Translations under genes and position numbers: made by a program
Notes under the pieces: generated by a model
Databases searched by the model: none
Told to the model about the DNA's origin: nothing
Seen by the model: the letters and a program-made list of their open reading frames with translations, nothing else
Shown here: positions 25,865 to 37,538 of the stretch, piece by piece
Layout: the number at the start of each line of letters is the position of its first letter
Position numbering within the stretch: position 1 is the first letter of the stretch
Assembly: GCF_003863335.1 (NCBI RefSeq)
Contig: NZ_RRAZ01000014.1
Coordinates: forward strand, 1 to 64,000
Direction of reading: 5' to 3'
DNA: 64,000 nt
Source of the DNA: Falsigemmobacter faecalis
GTDB taxonomy: Bacteria; Pseudomonadota; Alphaproteobacteria; Rhodobacterales; Rhodobacteraceae

Positions 25865-27307
25865 ATGAGACGGCACCGCAAAATCAAAATCGTCGCCACC
25901 CTGGGCCCGGCGTCCTCGGACAAAGAGACGATCCGCGCGCTGTGGGAGGCCGGGGCCGATGTCTTCCGCCTGAATATGAGCCATGGCACCCATGAGACAA
26001 TCGCCGCACTCCACGGTCATATCCGCGATGTTGAGGCTGAAATCGGCCGCCCCATCGCGATCCTTGCGGATCTTCAGGGCCCGAAACTCCGGGTTGGCGT
26101 TTTCGCCAATACCGCCGTGGATCTCGAAGAGGGCCAGAGCTTCCGCCTCGATCTCTCGGCAGAGCCGGGCGACAACACCCGGGTGCAGCTGCCCCACCCC
26201 GAGATTTTCGCAGCCCTTGAGGCCGGGACCGCGCTTCTGGTCAACGACGGCAAGATCCGCCTGCGGGTGGAGGCCTGTGGCGCAGATTTCGCCGATTGCA
26301 CGGTGACCGTGGGCGGCACCATTTCCAACCGCAAGGGCGTGAACGTCCCCGATGTGGTGCTGCCGCTGGCCGCTTTGTCGGAAAAAGACCGCCGCGATCT
26401 GGAGTTTGCCTGCCGGCTTGGCGTCGACTGGCTGGCACTCTCCTTCGTGCAGCGCCCCGAGGATGTCCTTGAAGCCCGCGAGCTGACCCAGGGCCGCGCG
26501 GCGATCCTGTCGAAGATCGAAAAGCCCGCAGCCGTCAAAGCCTATGACAGCATTCTGGCCGTCTCGGACGGGATCATGGTGGCACGCGGGGATCTCGGCG
26601 TCGAATGCCCGGTCCAGGCCGTGCCGCCGATCCAGAAGCGCCTGGTGCGCGGGGCCCGCGCGGCGGCAAAGCCGGTGATCGTGGCGACCCAGATGCTCGA
26701 ATCGATGATCGAAAGCCCGATGCCGACCCGGGCCGAAGTCTCGGACGTGGCGACCGCGATCTATGAGGGCGCGGATGCGGTGATGCTCTCGGCGGAATCC
26801 GCCGCCGGGCAATATCCGGTCGAGGCGGTGCGCACGATGAACAATGTGGCGATTGAGGTAGAGGGCGACCCCACCTACCGCGAGATCATTGAAGCCAGCC
26901 GCAAGGTGCAGCGTCGCACCGTGGCCGATGGCATCGTCTCGGCAGCCCGTGAAATCGCAGAAACCACCGAGATCCGCGCGATCTGCTGCTTTACCCAAAG
27001 TGGTACCACCGCGGCCCTGGTGGCGCGCGAACGCCCGCGGGTGCCGATCCTGGCGCTGACGCCGCTCACGCGTACCGCACGCCAGCTTTGCCTGACCTGG
27101 GGCGCGCATTGCGTGATCGTCGATCCGCAGGAGCGCTTTAAAGGCGCGGTGCTGGCTGCCGCCAAAGCGGCGCGCGAAGACGGCTTTGCCGCCGTCTCCG
27201 ATCAGATCGTCGTCACCGCAGGGGTGCCCTTCAACGTGCAGGGCACCACCAATATTCTGCGCGTGGCGCCCTGCGATGAGCGGCTGATCACCCGCTCGGA
27301 AGCCTGA
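25865..27307 (+). CDS. pyk: Pyruvate kinase
   Basis: Converts phosphoenolpyruvate and ADP to pyruvate and ATP. The 480-residue product shows [28 protein letters not shown], the catalytic lysine in SKIEKP, metal site [18 protein letters not shown] and the C-terminal domain ([19 protein letters not shown]). The ATG at 25865 follows AAGGAAAG; the frame is open 25 codons further up without family similarity. It is transcribed alone. Confidence 0.97.
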   Translation: MRRHRKIKIVATLGPASSDKETIRALWEAGADVFRLNMSHGTHETIAALHGHIRDVEAEIGRPIAILADLQGPKLRVGVFANTAVDLEEGQSFRLDLSAEPGDNTRVQLPHPEIFAALEAGTALLVNDGKIRLRVEACGADFADCTVTVGGTISNRKGVNVPDVVLPLAALSEKDRRDLEFACRLGVDWLALSFVQRPEDVLEARELTQGRAAILSKIEKPAAVKAYDSILAVSDGIMVARGDLGVECPVQAVPPIQKRLVRGARAAAKPVIVATQMLESMIESPMPTRAEVSDVATAIYEGADAVMLSAESAAGQYPVEAVRTMNNVAIEVEGDPTYREIIEASRKVQRRTVADGIVSAAREIAETTEIRAICCFTQSGTTAALVARERPRVPILALTPLTRTARQLCLTWGAHCVIVDPQERFKGAVLAAAKAAREDGFAAVSDQIVVTAGVPFNVQGTTNILRVAPCDERLITRSEA

Positions 27308-27327
27308 CCCGGGGCCCCGGGATTTGA

Positions 27328-27353
27328 CCCTGGCGCGAAAAGCAGCGCCAGGG
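27328..27353 (+). terminator. Possible terminator after pyk
   Basis: CCCTGGCGC / GCGCCAGGG, a perfect 9-bp stem with an 8-nt A-rich loop, begins 21 nt past the pyk stop. The downstream sequence TGCTTATCTGCTTG is only moderately U-rich. Confidence 0.45.
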
Positions 27354-27364
27354 TGCTTATCTGC

Positions 27365-27393
27365 TTGTCAAAGATCAGGATCCGGTCTATCGG
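27365..27393 (+). promoter_or_regulatory. Possible rpmI-rplT promoter
   Basis: TTGTCA (27365-27370), 17 nt, then TATCGG (27388-27393). It would give a leader of about 70 nt before rpmI. The -10 match is weak. Confidence 0.3.
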
Positions 27394-27467
27394 GTCCACT
27401 CTCGTTGCGCGGCCGGCCGGTGTGGCATGCCGAGTCGCGCGTTCACCACTCGAAAGAGGAGATGGAA

Positions 27468-27668
27468 ATGCCCAAGATGAAAACGAAATCCGCAGCCAAA
27501 AAGCGGTTTACGTTCACCGCGACCGGCAAAGTCAAAGCAGGTCCGGCTGGCAAGCGCCACGGCATGATCAAACGCTCGACGAAGTTCATTCGCGATGTGA
27601 CCGGGACCATGATCCTGTGCGCAGCGGACGAGAAAATCGTCAAGAAATACATGCCGTATAACCGCTAA
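27468..27668 (+). CDS. rpmI: 50S ribosomal protein L35
   Basis: The 66-residue basic protein begins [25 protein letters not shown] and ends in MPYNR, the standard L35 sequence. The ATG at 27468 is preceded by AGAGGAGATGGAA. It is followed 12 nt later by rplT. infC is not next to it, which is common in Rhodobacterales. Confidence 0.97.
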   Translation: MPKMKTKSAAKKRFTFTATGKVKAGPAGKRHGMIKRSTKFIRDVTGTMILCAADEKIVKKYMPYNR

Positions 27669-27680
27669 GGAGAGCCAGAG

Positions 27681-28040
27681 ATGACCCGCGTTAAATCCGG
27701 CAAGGTAACTCACGCCTCGCACAAAAAAGTGCTGAAGGCCGCGAAAGGCTACTACTCGGCCCGCTCGCGTAACTTCCGCACCGCGACCCAGGCTGTCGAT
27801 AAAGCCAACCAATACGCAACCCGCGACCGCAAAGCACGTAAGCGCAGCTTCCGCGCTCTGTGGATCCAGCGTATCAACGCCGCTGTGCGTCTGGTTGATG
27901 CTGAACTGACGTATTCGAAATTCATCAACCTGCTGGCGAAAGCCGGTATCACGGTTGACCGTAAAGTTCTGGCTGACCTCGCAGTCGCAGAACCGGAAGC
28001 TTTCGCTGCCATCGTTGGCCAGGCAAAAGCTGCTGCCTGA
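27681..28040 (+). CDS. rplT: 50S ribosomal protein L20
   Basis: L20, 119 residues, needed for early assembly of the 50S subunit. It begins [31 protein letters not shown] and contains the [11 protein letters not shown] helix typical of the family. In other bacteria L20 represses its own operon through the leader mRNA. The ribosome binding site is AAGGAGAG and a strong terminator follows at 28065. Confidence 0.97.
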   Translation: MTRVKSGKVTHASHKKVLKAAKGYYSARSRNFRTATQAVDKANQYATRDRKARKRSFRALWIQRINAAVRLVDAELTYSKFINLLAKAGITVDRKVLADLAVAEPEAFAAIVGQAKAAA

Positions 28041-28064
28041 TTTCAGGTGAATTAAGATGAGAAG

Positions 28065-28097
28065 CGCCCGCAGAGCAATCTGCGGGCGTTTTCTTTT
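28065..28097 (+). terminator. Intrinsic terminator of rpmI-rplT
   Basis: CGCCCGCAG / CTGCGGGCG stem with a 6-nt loop followed by TTTTCTTTT. Confidence 0.92.
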
Positions 28098-28148
28098 GGG
28101 ATTTTGGGTGGTTGTGGGACCTGATGGCCCGGGCTCCGGAGAGGGGGG

Positions 28149-28200
28149 CAGGCCCCGGGGCGCTGCCCCGGACCCCGGAGTATTTTGAAAAAGCCAAAGC
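28149..28200 (+). repeat. Dispersed intergenic repeat, copy 2
   Basis: A CCGGGGC-gct-GCCCCGG hairpin is followed by ACCCCGGAGTATTTTGAAAAAGCCAAAG. The order and most bases match copy 1 (24498-24550) in inverse orientation. It fills most of the spacer between the rplT terminator and the msrC end. Confidence 0.7.
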
Positions 28201-28213
28201 CCGGGGCCGCCTC

Positions 28214-28699
28214 TCAGGCGAGGGGGGCGGGGCAATCGCGGAAAGTAGCCGCGAGGATCGCGGTTAATTCGCGGACATCCTCATCGGTGAAGGCCGCTTC
28301 GGTATTGCTGTCGAGATCCAGAACGCCGAGAAGCGCGCCCGTGCCGTTCCGGACCGGCAGCACCAGCTCTGAGCGGGTGGAGGAGGCGCAGGCGATATGG
28401 CCCGGGAAGAGCTCCACATCCGGGACCAGCTGCACGTCCCCCGTGCGGGCGGCGGCGCCGCAGACACCGCGGGAAAACGGGATCACGAGGCAGCCATGAC
28501 CGCCCTGATAGGGGCCGATCTTCAGCAGCTCTGGTGCGGTGACGCGGTAGAACCCCGTCCAGTCCGAGAGCTGATGGCTGTGGTGCAGCTCACAGGCCAC
28601 CGTCGCCATGAGGGAGACCGTATCGGTTTCGCCATGGGTCAGGGCGGCGATGGCTTTGCTGAGTTCGGCGTAGTCGCAGGCAGGCTCACTCAGCGGCAT
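28214..28699 (-). CDS. msrC: Free methionine-(R)-sulfoxide reductase (GAF domain)
   Basis: Single-GAF enzyme that reduces free Met-(R)-SO with thioredoxin as donor. The 161 residues follow E. coli fRMsr: SDWTGFYRV, GPYQGGHGC, PFSRGVCGAAARTG, PDVELFPGHIACASSTRSELVLPV. The three redox cysteines are Cys70, Cys80 and Cys104. The start ATG at 28699 overlaps the end of the upstream ubiK-like gene by 14 bases. The window also has a thioredoxin reductase gene at 32.5 kb. Confidence 0.92.
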   Translation of the reverse strand: MPLSEPACDYAELSKAIAALTHGETDTVSLMATVACELHHSHQLSDWTGFYRVTAPELLKIGPYQGGHGCLVIPFSRGVCGAAARTGDVQLVPDVELFPGHIACASSTRSELVLPVRNGTGALLGVLDLDSNTEAAFTDEDVRELTAILAATFRDCPAPLA

Positions 28700-28940
28700 T
28701 TTGCTTTGCTTCCAGCGCATCGAGGCGGGCTTTGAGCGCGATGTTTTCTTCGCGGGCTTTGGCGGCCATGGCGCGGACAGCGTCAAACTCCTCGCGGGTG
28801 ACGAGGTCACGGTCGGCGAGCCAGCGGTCCATCAGGGATTTGACGGCGTTTTCCGCCTCGGTGCGCGCGCCATGAGCGACGCCCATGGCATTGGTGGCAA
28901 GCCGCGACAGGTCGTCGAAGAATTTATTCTGGGTCTGCAT
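28686..28940 (-). CDS. ubiK: UbiK-family accessory factor (BMFP domain)
   Basis: An 84-residue protein with the BMFP layout: an N-terminal amphipathic helix (FFDDLSRLATNAMGVAHGARTE) and a C-terminal coiled coil (about residues 48-82, VTREEFDAVRAMAAKAREENIALKARLDALEA in pieces). UbiK binds membranes and helps the Ubi complex in ubiquinone synthesis. The ATG at 28940 has a GGAGG site. A much longer open frame upstream is a shadow of lgt. Confidence 0.85.
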   Translation of the reverse strand: MQTQNKFFDDLSRLATNAMGVAHGARTEAENAVKSLMDRWLADRDLVTREEFDAVRAMAAKAREENIALKARLDALEAKQNAAE

Positions 28941-29051
28941 GGAAGCGCCTCCGTTGCGATCTTGTGAAGGATATGGCGCGGCAGGGGGCCGGGTGCAAGG
29001 TTGACAAGCCCGGAGGCTGACCCGACAACGCCTGTGACACAGCGAGGTGCC

Positions 29052-29918
29052 ATGGATTACATCCCCTTTCCGCAGATTTCGCCCGAAATTTTTACACTGA
29101 CGCTGGGCGGCTTCAGCTTTTCGCTGCGCTGGTATGCGCTGGCCTATATCGCCGGGCTGCTGATCGGATGGCGCATGATCATTGGCTTGATGAAGCGGCC
29201 CCCGCTTTGGGGTGGGGTGGCGCCGGCGGAGCCGGGGAAGATTGAGGATCTGCTCAGCTGGATCATCGTCGGGGTGATCCTTGGCGGGCGGCTGGGCTTT
29301 GTGCTGTTTTACCAGCCGGGGTATTATTTCGCGCACCCCGGTGAGATCCTGAAAATCTGGCAGGGCGGTATGTCCTTTCATGGTGGGTTCCTGGGCGTGG
29401 TGGTGGCGGCCTGGGCCTGGGCGGCGCGGCAGGGCGTGCGGCCTTTGCAGATCGCTGATGCGCTGGCTTTGGCCGCGCCGGTGGGGCTTTTCTTCGGGCG
29501 GATTGCCAATTTCATCAATGCCGAGCTTTGGGGGCGGCCGACGACCATGCCCTGGGGTGTGGCCTTTCCGGGGGCGGGTCAGGACTGCTTTGGGGTGAGC
29601 GGGATCTGTGCGCGCCATCCTTCGCAGCTTTATGAGGCGGCGCTTGAGGGGCTTTTGCTGGGAGCCGTGCTTTTGTGGGGGATTTACCGCCGCGGCTGGC
29701 TGCAGCATTCGGGGCGTGCGCTTGGGGTGTTTCTGGCCGGATATGGGGCGTCGCGCTTTTTTGTGGAGTTCTTCCGGGAGGCCGATGCGCAGTTCATCAG
29801 TGAAGAGAACCTGCGCGGTGCGGTTTTTGCGGGCATGTCCATGGGGCAGCTTTTGTCGCTGCCGATGATAGTCGCGGGGCTTTATTTCATCCTGAGCGCG
29901 CGGAAACGGGCGGCATGA
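29052..29918 (+). CDS. lgt: Prolipoprotein diacylglyceryl transferase
   Basis: Inner-membrane enzyme that attaches diacylglycerol to the lipobox Cys of prolipoproteins. The 288-residue protein has about seven helices, [10 protein letters not shown] (essential Arg), [11 protein letters not shown], the signature [16 protein letters not shown] and HPSQLYEA. The start at 29052 gives the family N-terminus [14 protein letters not shown]; a TTG at 29001 is possible but unlikely. It overlaps the methyltransferase gene by 4 bases. Confidence 0.95.
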   Translation: MDYIPFPQISPEIFTLTLGGFSFSLRWYALAYIAGLLIGWRMIIGLMKRPPLWGGVAPAEPGKIEDLLSWIIVGVILGGRLGFVLFYQPGYYFAHPGEILKIWQGGMSFHGGFLGVVVAAWAWAARQGVRPLQIADALALAAPVGLFFGRIANFINAELWGRPTTMPWGVAFPGAGQDCFGVSGICARHPSQLYEAALEGLLLGAVLLWGIYRRGWLQHSGRALGVFLAGYGASRFFVEFFREADAQFISEENLRGAVFAGMSMGQLLSLPMIVAGLYFILSARKRAA

Positions 29919-30988
29919 GCACGCCGCTTGCTGCGCTGCTGAAGACCCGCATTGCGGCGGGCGGGCCGATGCGGCTGTCGGATTATATGGCCGAATGCCT
30001 GCTGCACCCCGGGCATGGCTATTACACCGGAGCCGAGCCTTTCGGGCGGGGGGGCGATTTCATTACCGCCCCTGAGATCAGTCAGATGTTTGGCGAGCTG
30101 CTGGGCCTTTGGCTGGCGCAGTGCTGGATGGACCAGGGTGCGCCGTCGCGGATCACTCTGGCAGAGGCGGGCCCCGGGCGCGGCACGCTGATGGCGGATA
30201 TTCTGCGCGCCACCCGTGGGGTTCCGGGGTTTCATCAGGCGATCGCGGTGCATCTGATCGAGGCCTCTCCGCGGCTGCGACAGGTGCAAAGAGAAGCGCT
30301 TCGCGGCTGGGAGGTGACCTGGGCTGAAAGCCTGCAGGAGGTGCCGGAGGCGCCTTTATACTTTGTCGCCAATGAGTTCTTTGATGCTCTGCCGGTGCGG
30401 CAGTTCACCCGTGCAGCTGAGGGCTGGTCTGAGACCATGGTGCTGCTGCAGGATGGGGCGCTGGCGCCGGGGCGCGGGGCACCGCGCGGGGTTCCTGCGC
30501 TGGCCCATCGGCTGGCGGATACAAACCCCGGCGATGTGGTGGAGATCTGCCCGGCGGCCGCCCCTTTGACGGGGGAAATTGCGGGGCGCATCGCGCGTCA
30601 CGGCGGCGCGGCGCTGATCATCGATTATGGCAACTGGCGCTCGCGCGGGGATACCGTTCAGGCGATGAAGGCCCATGGCTATGCCGGGCTTTTTGAGACG
30701 CCGGGTCAGGCGGATCTGACCGCCCATGTCGATTTTGAGCCCCTGGCCCTTGCCGCTCGTGACGCCGGGCTGCGCCCCTGGGGACCCCTGCCCCAGGGCG
30801 ATCTGCTGCGCGCGCTTGGGATTGAGGCCCGCGCGGCGCGGCTGGCCCAGGCTCTCAGCGGGGAGAAGCTCGCAAGCCACCTGGCGGCCACGCGCCGCTT
30901 GACCGATGCGGCGGAAATGGGGACGCTCTTTCAGGCGCTCGCCCTTTTGCCGCAAACCGCTCCCTGCCCTGCCGGATTTATACCGTGA
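29915..30988 (+). CDS. SAM-dependent methyltransferase, NDUFAF7/MidA family
   Basis: The 357-residue protein shows the family opening [40 protein letters not shown], the SAM loop [10 protein letters not shown] (about residues 84-93), [12 protein letters not shown] and IDYG. Mitochondrial NDUFAF7 methylates an arginine of complex I subunit NDUFS2; a bacterial role in complex I assembly is plausible but unproven. It overlaps lgt and pgeF by 4 bases each, so the three genes are translationally coupled. Confidence 0.92.
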   Translation: MSTPLAALLKTRIAAGGPMRLSDYMAECLLHPGHGYYTGAEPFGRGGDFITAPEISQMFGELLGLWLAQCWMDQGAPSRITLAEAGPGRGTLMADILRATRGVPGFHQAIAVHLIEASPRLRQVQREALRGWEVTWAESLQEVPEAPLYFVANEFFDALPVRQFTRAAEGWSETMVLLQDGALAPGRGAPRGVPALAHRLADTNPGDVVEICPAAAPLTGEIAGRIARHGGAALIIDYGNWRSRGDTVQAMKAHGYAGLFETPGQADLTAHVDFEPLALAARDAGLRPWGPLPQGDLLRALGIEARAARLAQALSGEKLASHLAATRRLTDAAEMGTLFQALALLPQTAPCPAGFIP

Positions 30989-31752
30989 CCCCTACAGCGA
31001 CCCTCGAAATCCTGACCTCGCCCGACCTGCGCCCCGTGCAGCACGGCTTTTTCACCCGCAAAGGCGGCGCCTCTTCGGGGATCTTTGCCGGGCTGAACTG
31101 CGGCCCTGGCTCCAGCGATATGGCGGAGATGGTGGAGATCAACCGCGCCCGTGTCGCTGAGGCCATGGGGGTCGGCCCGGACCATCTGGTCACGCTGCAT
31201 CAGGTGCATTCGCCCGATGTCGCCGTCATCACCGCGCCGCTGGCGGAAAAGCCCCGCGCCGATGCCATGGTCACCGCGACCCCTGGCCTGGCGCTTGGCA
31301 TTCTGACGGCCGATTGCCAGCCGGTTCTCTTTGCCGATCGCAAAGCGGGGGTGATCGGGGCGGCCCATGCGGGCTGGAAGGGCGCGATTGACGGCGTGCT
31401 GGAGAACACGGTGACCGCCATGGAGGGCCTTGGCGCAAAGCGCGAAGAGATCACCGCGGTGATCGGCCCCTGCATCAGCCAGCGCGCCTATGAAGTGGGA
31501 CCGGAGTTCTTCACCCGCTTTTATGACGAAAACCCCGCCTGGGCGCGGTTTTTCACCCAAGGCAATGGCGATCGCTATCTCTTTGATCTGCCGGGATTCG
31601 GGCTGATGAAGCTGCGCGAGGCGGGCGTCGGAGAGGCGCTCTGGGGCGGCTGGTGCACCTGGTCGGATGAGGAGCGTTTCTACTCTTACCGCCGCACCAC
31701 ACAGCGCAAAGAGGCGGATTACGGACGGCTGATCTCGGTCATCCGGCTTTGA
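30985..31752 (+). CDS. pgeF: Purine nucleoside phosphorylase / laccase-domain protein (YfiH family)
   Basis: The 255-residue protein has the YfiH zinc site: HQVHSPDV (His), ILTADCQPVLF (Cys) and AAHAGWKGAI (His), with IGPCISQRAYEVG between. Family members phosphorylate or deaminate purine nucleosides; E. coli PgeF also edits a peptidoglycan precursor that carries the wrong amino acid. The GTG start overlaps the methyltransferase stop (GTGA). A terminator follows directly. Confidence 0.92.
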   Translation: MTPTATLEILTSPDLRPVQHGFFTRKGGASSGIFAGLNCGPGSSDMAEMVEINRARVAEAMGVGPDHLVTLHQVHSPDVAVITAPLAEKPRADAMVTATPGLALGILTADCQPVLFADRKAGVIGAAHAGWKGAIDGVLENTVTAMEGLGAKREEITAVIGPCISQRAYEVGPEFFTRFYDENPAWARFFTQGNGDRYLFDLPGFGLMKLREAGVGEALWGGWCTWSDEERFYSYRRTTQRKEADYGRLISVIRL

Positions 31753-31758
31753 CATAAG

Positions 31759-31791
31759 AAAAGCCCAGGGGTGGGCACCCCCGGGCTTTTT
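31759..31791. terminator. Bidirectional intrinsic terminator between pgeF and lrp-type gene
   Basis: AAAAGCCC-A-GGGGT / ACCCC-C-GGGCTTTTT with one A-C mismatch and a 4-nt loop. A- and T-tracts on both sides allow termination in both directions. Confidence 0.9.
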
Positions 31792-31810
31792 CACATTTGC
31801 GTGCAGCCCC

Positions 31811-33898
<2,088 letters not shown>

Positions 33899-33912
33899 CC
33901 TGCCCGCCCCCC

Positions 33913-33947
33913 AATAAAAAGGGGCGCGCCCCGTCAGGACACGCCCC
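33913..33947 (-). terminator. Intrinsic terminator of ecm
   Basis: On the minus strand GGGGCGTGTCC pairs with GGGGCGCGCCCC (11 bp including two G-U pairs), followed by TTTTTATT. It lies 21 nt after the ecm stop. Confidence 0.8.
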
Positions 33948-33968
33948 CCGATGTCAGATCCGCCACGC

Positions 33969-35915
33969 TCAGGCGGCGTCGAGCAGGCCGACGATATCCA
34001 TCATGATGCGGTTCAGCTCAAAATCCTTCGGCGTATAGACCCGGGCGACGCCCATGGCGCGCAGGGCCTCGGCGTCGTCTTCGGGGATGATCCCGCCGAC
34101 CACCAGGGGCAGATCCAACAGACCCGCCGCCTTCATCCGCTCCATCACCTCCGCGATCAGCGGCAGATGGCTGCCCGAGAGGATCGACAGGCCCACGACA
34201 TGCGCGCCCTCAGCCTCGGCGGCGGCCACGATCTCGGCGGGGGTCAGGCGGATCCCCTCATAGGTGATGTCCATGCCGCAGTCGCGGGCGCGGGCTGCGA
34301 TCTGTTCCGCGCCGTTGGAATGGCCATCAAGGCCGGGCTTGCCGACCAGGAACTTCAGCCGCCGCCCCAGACGGGCAGAGACGGCATCCACCGCCTCGCG
34401 GATCGGCTCCAGCCCCTCGGTGCGGTTGGAGATCGCCTTGGAGACCCCGGTCGGGCCGCGATAAAGACCAAAGACGGCGCGGACGGCTTCACCCCATTCG
34501 CCGGTGGTCGCCCCGGCTTTGGCGGCGGCGATCGAGGCGGGCATGATATTGACGCCCGAAGCCGCATCGGCGCGCAGACGATCAAGCGCTGTGCGAACCG
34601 CCCCCTCATCGCGGGCCGCACGCCAGGATTTCAGGCGCGCAAGCTGATCGGCCTCTGCCTCAGGATCGGCCACCATGATGGCGCCTTCGCCGGTGGTCAG
34701 GGGCGAGGGCTCGGTGGTGGTGAAGCGGTTCACGCCCACCACCACGGTCTCACCCTGCTCAATCCGGGCGATGCGCTCGGCATTGGCCTCGACCAGGCGG
34801 CCCTTCATGTAAGGGATCGCCTCAATCGCGCCGCCCATGGCGTCGATCTGCGCCAGCTCTGCCCGCGCGCCCTCCATCAGAGCGGCGACCTTGCGCTCCA
34901 CGGCGGGGTTGCCCTCAAAGAGGTCGTCATATTCCAGAAGATCGGTCTCATAGGCCAGGATCTGCTGCATCCGGAGCGACCATTGCTGGTCCCAGGGCCG
35001 CGGCAGGCCAAGCGCCTCATTCCAGGCCGGAAGCTGCACCGCGCGGGCGCGGGCGTCTTTCGACAGCGTAACGGCCAGCATTTCCAGCAGGATACGGTAG
35101 ACGTTGTTTTCCGGCTGCGGCTCGGTCAGCCCCAGCGAGTTCACCTGCACGCCATAGCGGAAGCGGCGGAATTTCGGATCCGTCACGCCATAGCGCGTCT
35201 CGCAGATCTCATCCCACAGCGCCACAAAGGCGCGCATCTTGCACATCTCGGTCACAAAGCGGATGCCCGCGTTCACGAAGAAGGAGATCCGCCCCACCAT
35301 CTCGGGGAAGTTCTCCGCCGGGACCTTGGCCTTCAGATCATCGAGCACCGCAATCGCGGTCGCCAGCGCGAAGGCCAGCTCCTGCTCGGGCGTCGCACCT
35401 GCTTCCTGCAGATGGTAGGAGCAGACGTTCATCGGGTTCCACTTCGGCAGATGCTCCCGCGTCCAGGCAGCGACATCGGTAATCATCCGAAGGCTGGGCT
35501 TGGGCGGGCAGATATAGGTGCCGCGCGACAGATATTCCTTCACCAGATCGTTCTGCACCGTGCCCTGCAGCCGCGAGACATCCGCCCCCTGCTCTTCCGC
35601 CACCGCCACATAAAGCGCCAGCAACCAGGGCGCGGTGGCATTGATGGTCATCGAGGTGTTCATCTGCTCCAGCGGGATCTGGTCAAACAGCATCCGCATG
35701 TCGCCAAGATGGCAAACCGGAACGCCCACTTTCCCGACTTCGCCGCGCGAGAGCACATGATCGCTGTCATAGCCCGTCTGCGTCGGCAGATCGAAAGCCA
35801 CCGAAAGCCCCGTCTGCCCTTTGGACAGATTGGTGCGATACAGCGCATTTGAGGCCATGGCCGTGGAATGCCCGGCATAGGTGCGGAAAAGCCAGGGTTT
35901 CTCTGTCCGGGTCAT
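33969..35915 (-). CDS. ecm: Ethylmalonyl-CoA mutase (adenosylcobalamin-dependent)
   Basis: Converts (2R)-ethylmalonyl-CoA to methylsuccinyl-CoA in the ethylmalonyl-CoA pathway. The 648-residue protein has the mutase domain (KPWLFRTYAGHSTAMASN, SVAFDLPTQTGYDSDH, NTSMTINATAPWLLALY) and a C-terminal B12 domain with the DxHxxG motif (GLDGHSNG, His532), SILSGSH and GGIIPEDD. The substitution pattern is that of Ecm/MeaA and not methylmalonyl-CoA mutase. Two ATGs are adjacent; 35915 has better spacing from GGAGG. The ccr gene is 1.7 kb away. Confidence 0.95.
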   Translation of the reverse strand: MTRTEKPWLFRTYAGHSTAMASNALYRTNLSKGQTGLSVAFDLPTQTGYDSDHVLSRGEVGKVGVPVCHLGDMRMLFDQIPLEQMNTSMTINATAPWLLALYVAVAEEQGADVSRLQGTVQNDLVKEYLSRGTYICPPKPSLRMITDVAAWTREHLPKWNPMNVCSYHLQEAGATPEQELAFALATAIAVLDDLKAKVPAENFPEMVGRISFFVNAGIRFVTEMCKMRAFVALWDEICETRYGVTDPKFRRFRYGVQVNSLGLTEPQPENNVYRILLEMLAVTLSKDARARAVQLPAWNEALGLPRPWDQQWSLRMQQILAYETDLLEYDDLFEGNPAVERKVAALMEGARAELAQIDAMGGAIEAIPYMKGRLVEANAERIARIEQGETVVVGVNRFTTTEPSPLTTGEGAIMVADPEAEADQLARLKSWRAARDEGAVRTALDRLRADAASGVNIMPASIAAAKAGATTGEWGEAVRAVFGLYRGPTGVSKAISNRTEGLEPIREAVDAVSARLGRRLKFLVGKPGLDGHSNGAEQIAARARDCGMDITYEGIRLTPAEIVAAAEAEGAHVVGLSILSGSHLPLIAEVMERMKAAGLLDLPLVVGGIIPEDDAEALRAMGVARVYTPKDFELNRIMMDIVGLLDAA

Positions 35916-36013
35916 CATCCCCTCCGAAATCCGACACGCAAGAATCTTTCGCATTGATTGCAGGTCAGGAAACATTCAGCAAGTGTGATTTTTCTGCGCT
36001 GCGGCAATTTCCC

Positions 36014-36024
36014 GTTACGTCACA
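36014..36024. promoter_or_regulatory. GTTACGTCACA motif upstream of ecm
   Basis: This 11-mer lies 99 bp upstream of the ecm start and recurs with one change (GTTGCGTCACA) upstream of ccr at 37528-37538. Shared placement before two genes of one pathway suggests a common regulator. Confidence 0.4.
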
Positions 36025-36138
36025 AAACCCCGCCGGACCCGCCTTTGTCGCAGCAAAATAAGGGCCTTTGCCGTGGTCAAAGAAAGCGTTCACCCTTATC
36101 TGACAGCTTTTTACTGCGATGGCCTGAGCGGAGGCACC

Positions 36139-37497
36139 ATGGGAACCGTTGAACTGCCGGTCTGGGCTCTGGTGCTGATCTTAGGCTTTGCCTCGGTCAC
36201 CTTTGCCTCGCATTTCCTGTTTCCCTCGGTGCGCTGGTTCGTGCGCCGCCGCATGGAGCGGCTGGTCTCGCGGCTGAACCTGCGGCTCAAACGCCCGATT
36301 GAGCCCTTTAAGCTGCTGGAGCGGCACGATCTTATTCAGCAGCTGTCCTATGACCCCCAGGTTCTGAGCGCGGTTCTGCAGCACGCCCGCGACACCGGCC
36401 TGCCGCGCAACGTCGCCTTTGAACGCGCGCGCCGCTATGCCCGCGAAATCGTGCCCGCCTTTTCCGCGCGGACCTATTTCAACGTGGCGGGGCGGATCGC
36501 GAAATGGCTGTCGCTGCTGATGTACCGCGTCGATGTCTCCGCACGCGACGAATCGGCTTTGCAGCATATCCCGCAGGATTCGACGGTGATCTTCGTGATG
36601 AACCACCGCTCGAATATGGATTACGTGCTGCTGACCTGGGTCGCCTCCAGCCAGATGACGCTGTCTTATGCGGTGGGCGAATGGGCGCGGGTCTGGCCGC
36701 TGTCGGGGCTGATCCGGGCCATGGGGGCCTATTTCATCCGGCGCAAAAGCCTGAACCCGCTCTATCGCAAGGTGCTGGAGCGCTATGTCCAGACCGCCAC
36801 CCAGGAGGGCGTGGCCCAGGCGATTTTCCCCGAAGGCCGCCTCAGCCTGGATGGGCGCACCGCCCCCGCAAGGCTGGGCCTTTTGAGCTATATCCTTGGC
36901 GCCGCCAAAGCGGGCGGGCGTCCGGTGGTCTTTGTGCCGGTGGGGCTGAATTACGACCGCGTGCTGGAAGACCGCCTGCTGGTGCGCGCGGGCGAGACCG
37001 GAGAGCGGCGCTTTCGGGCCGGTCTGGGCGGCATCATGATCTATGTCGCGCGGATGTTCTGGCGCAGGCTCTGGGGCAAATGGGACGGCTTTGGCCAGGC
37101 GGCGGTGCGCTATGGCGAGCCGCTGCCCCTTGAAGGCCTGCTGCGCGATGAGCCGGATCTGACGCCGGAAGACCTTGGCCGGGTGCTGATGGCGCGGGTC
37201 GGCGATGCCCTGCCCGTCACGCCGGTGCCGCTGGTTGCGGCGGCATTGACCGGGGGCGGGATGACCCGGGCGGCTCTTCCGGCGCGGATGGCCGAGTTGC
37301 GCGCGCGGCTTGAGGCGCGCGGCACCCGTCTGGTGCTGCCCGATGCCGCCCCTGAGGTCATCCTTGAGGAGGGCTTGACCCGTCTGCTGCAACGCAGAAT
37401 TCTGGAAGAGCGGCCCGAAGGCTTTCTGGCAGTCAAAGCCGGTCTTCTGGACTATTACGCCGCTCCGGTTTGGCAGATCCTTGGGGAGCCCCGATAA
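36139..37497 (+). CDS. Glycerol-3-phosphate acyltransferase-like protein (PlsB/LPLAT family)
   Basis: The 452-residue protein has an N-terminal membrane helix (about residues 7-28) and the acyltransferase blocks NHRSNMDY (H-x4-D, His156/Asp161), GAYFIRR and FPEGRLSLDG. This makes it a 1-acyl or glycerol-3-phosphate acyltransferase of the inner membrane, shorter than E. coli PlsB. I choose the ATG at 36139 because of its GGAGG site; a GTG at 36073 would add 22 residues. The stop codon lies inside a 10-bp inverted repeat. Confidence 0.85.
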   Translation: MGTVELPVWALVLILGFASVTFASHFLFPSVRWFVRRRMERLVSRLNLRLKRPIEPFKLLERHDLIQQLSYDPQVLSAVLQHARDTGLPRNVAFERARRYAREIVPAFSARTYFNVAGRIAKWLSLLMYRVDVSARDESALQHIPQDSTVIFVMNHRSNMDYVLLTWVASSQMTLSYAVGEWARVWPLSGLIRAMGAYFIRRKSLNPLYRKVLERYVQTATQEGVAQAIFPEGRLSLDGRTAPARLGLLSYILGAAKAGGRPVVFVPVGLNYDRVLEDRLLVRAGETGERRFRAGLGGIMIYVARMFWRRLWGKWDGFGQAAVRYGEPLPLEGLLRDEPDLTPEDLGRVLMARVGDALPVTPVPLVAAALTGGGMTRAALPARMAELRARLEARGTRLVLPDAAPEVILEEGLTRLLQRRILEERPEGFLAVKAGLLDYYAAPVWQILGEPR

Positions 37498-37514
37498 TCG
37501 CAGGCGATTATCGG
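37491..37514. repeat. Perfect inverted repeat spanning the acyltransferase stop codon
   Basis: CCGATAATCG (37491-37500) and CGATTATCGG (37505-37514) are perfect 10-bp arms with a CAGG loop. The TAA stop (37495-37497) is in the left arm. No U-tract follows. It lies 142 bp before ccr. Confidence 0.6.
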
Positions 37515-37527
37515 GTAACAATATTTC

Positions 37528-37538
37528 GTTGCGTCACA
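37528..37538. promoter_or_regulatory. GTTGCGTCACA motif upstream of ccr
   Basis: Matches the ecm upstream motif at 10 of 11 positions. It lies between two direct copies of TATTTCGT (37522-37529 and 37540-37547), in a region likely to hold the ccr promoter. Confidence 0.4.

Noticed and set aside
33951-35852. 633-codon plus-strand open frame opposite ecm
   Set aside because: Same reason: a His- and Arg-rich antisense translation of the mutase gene.
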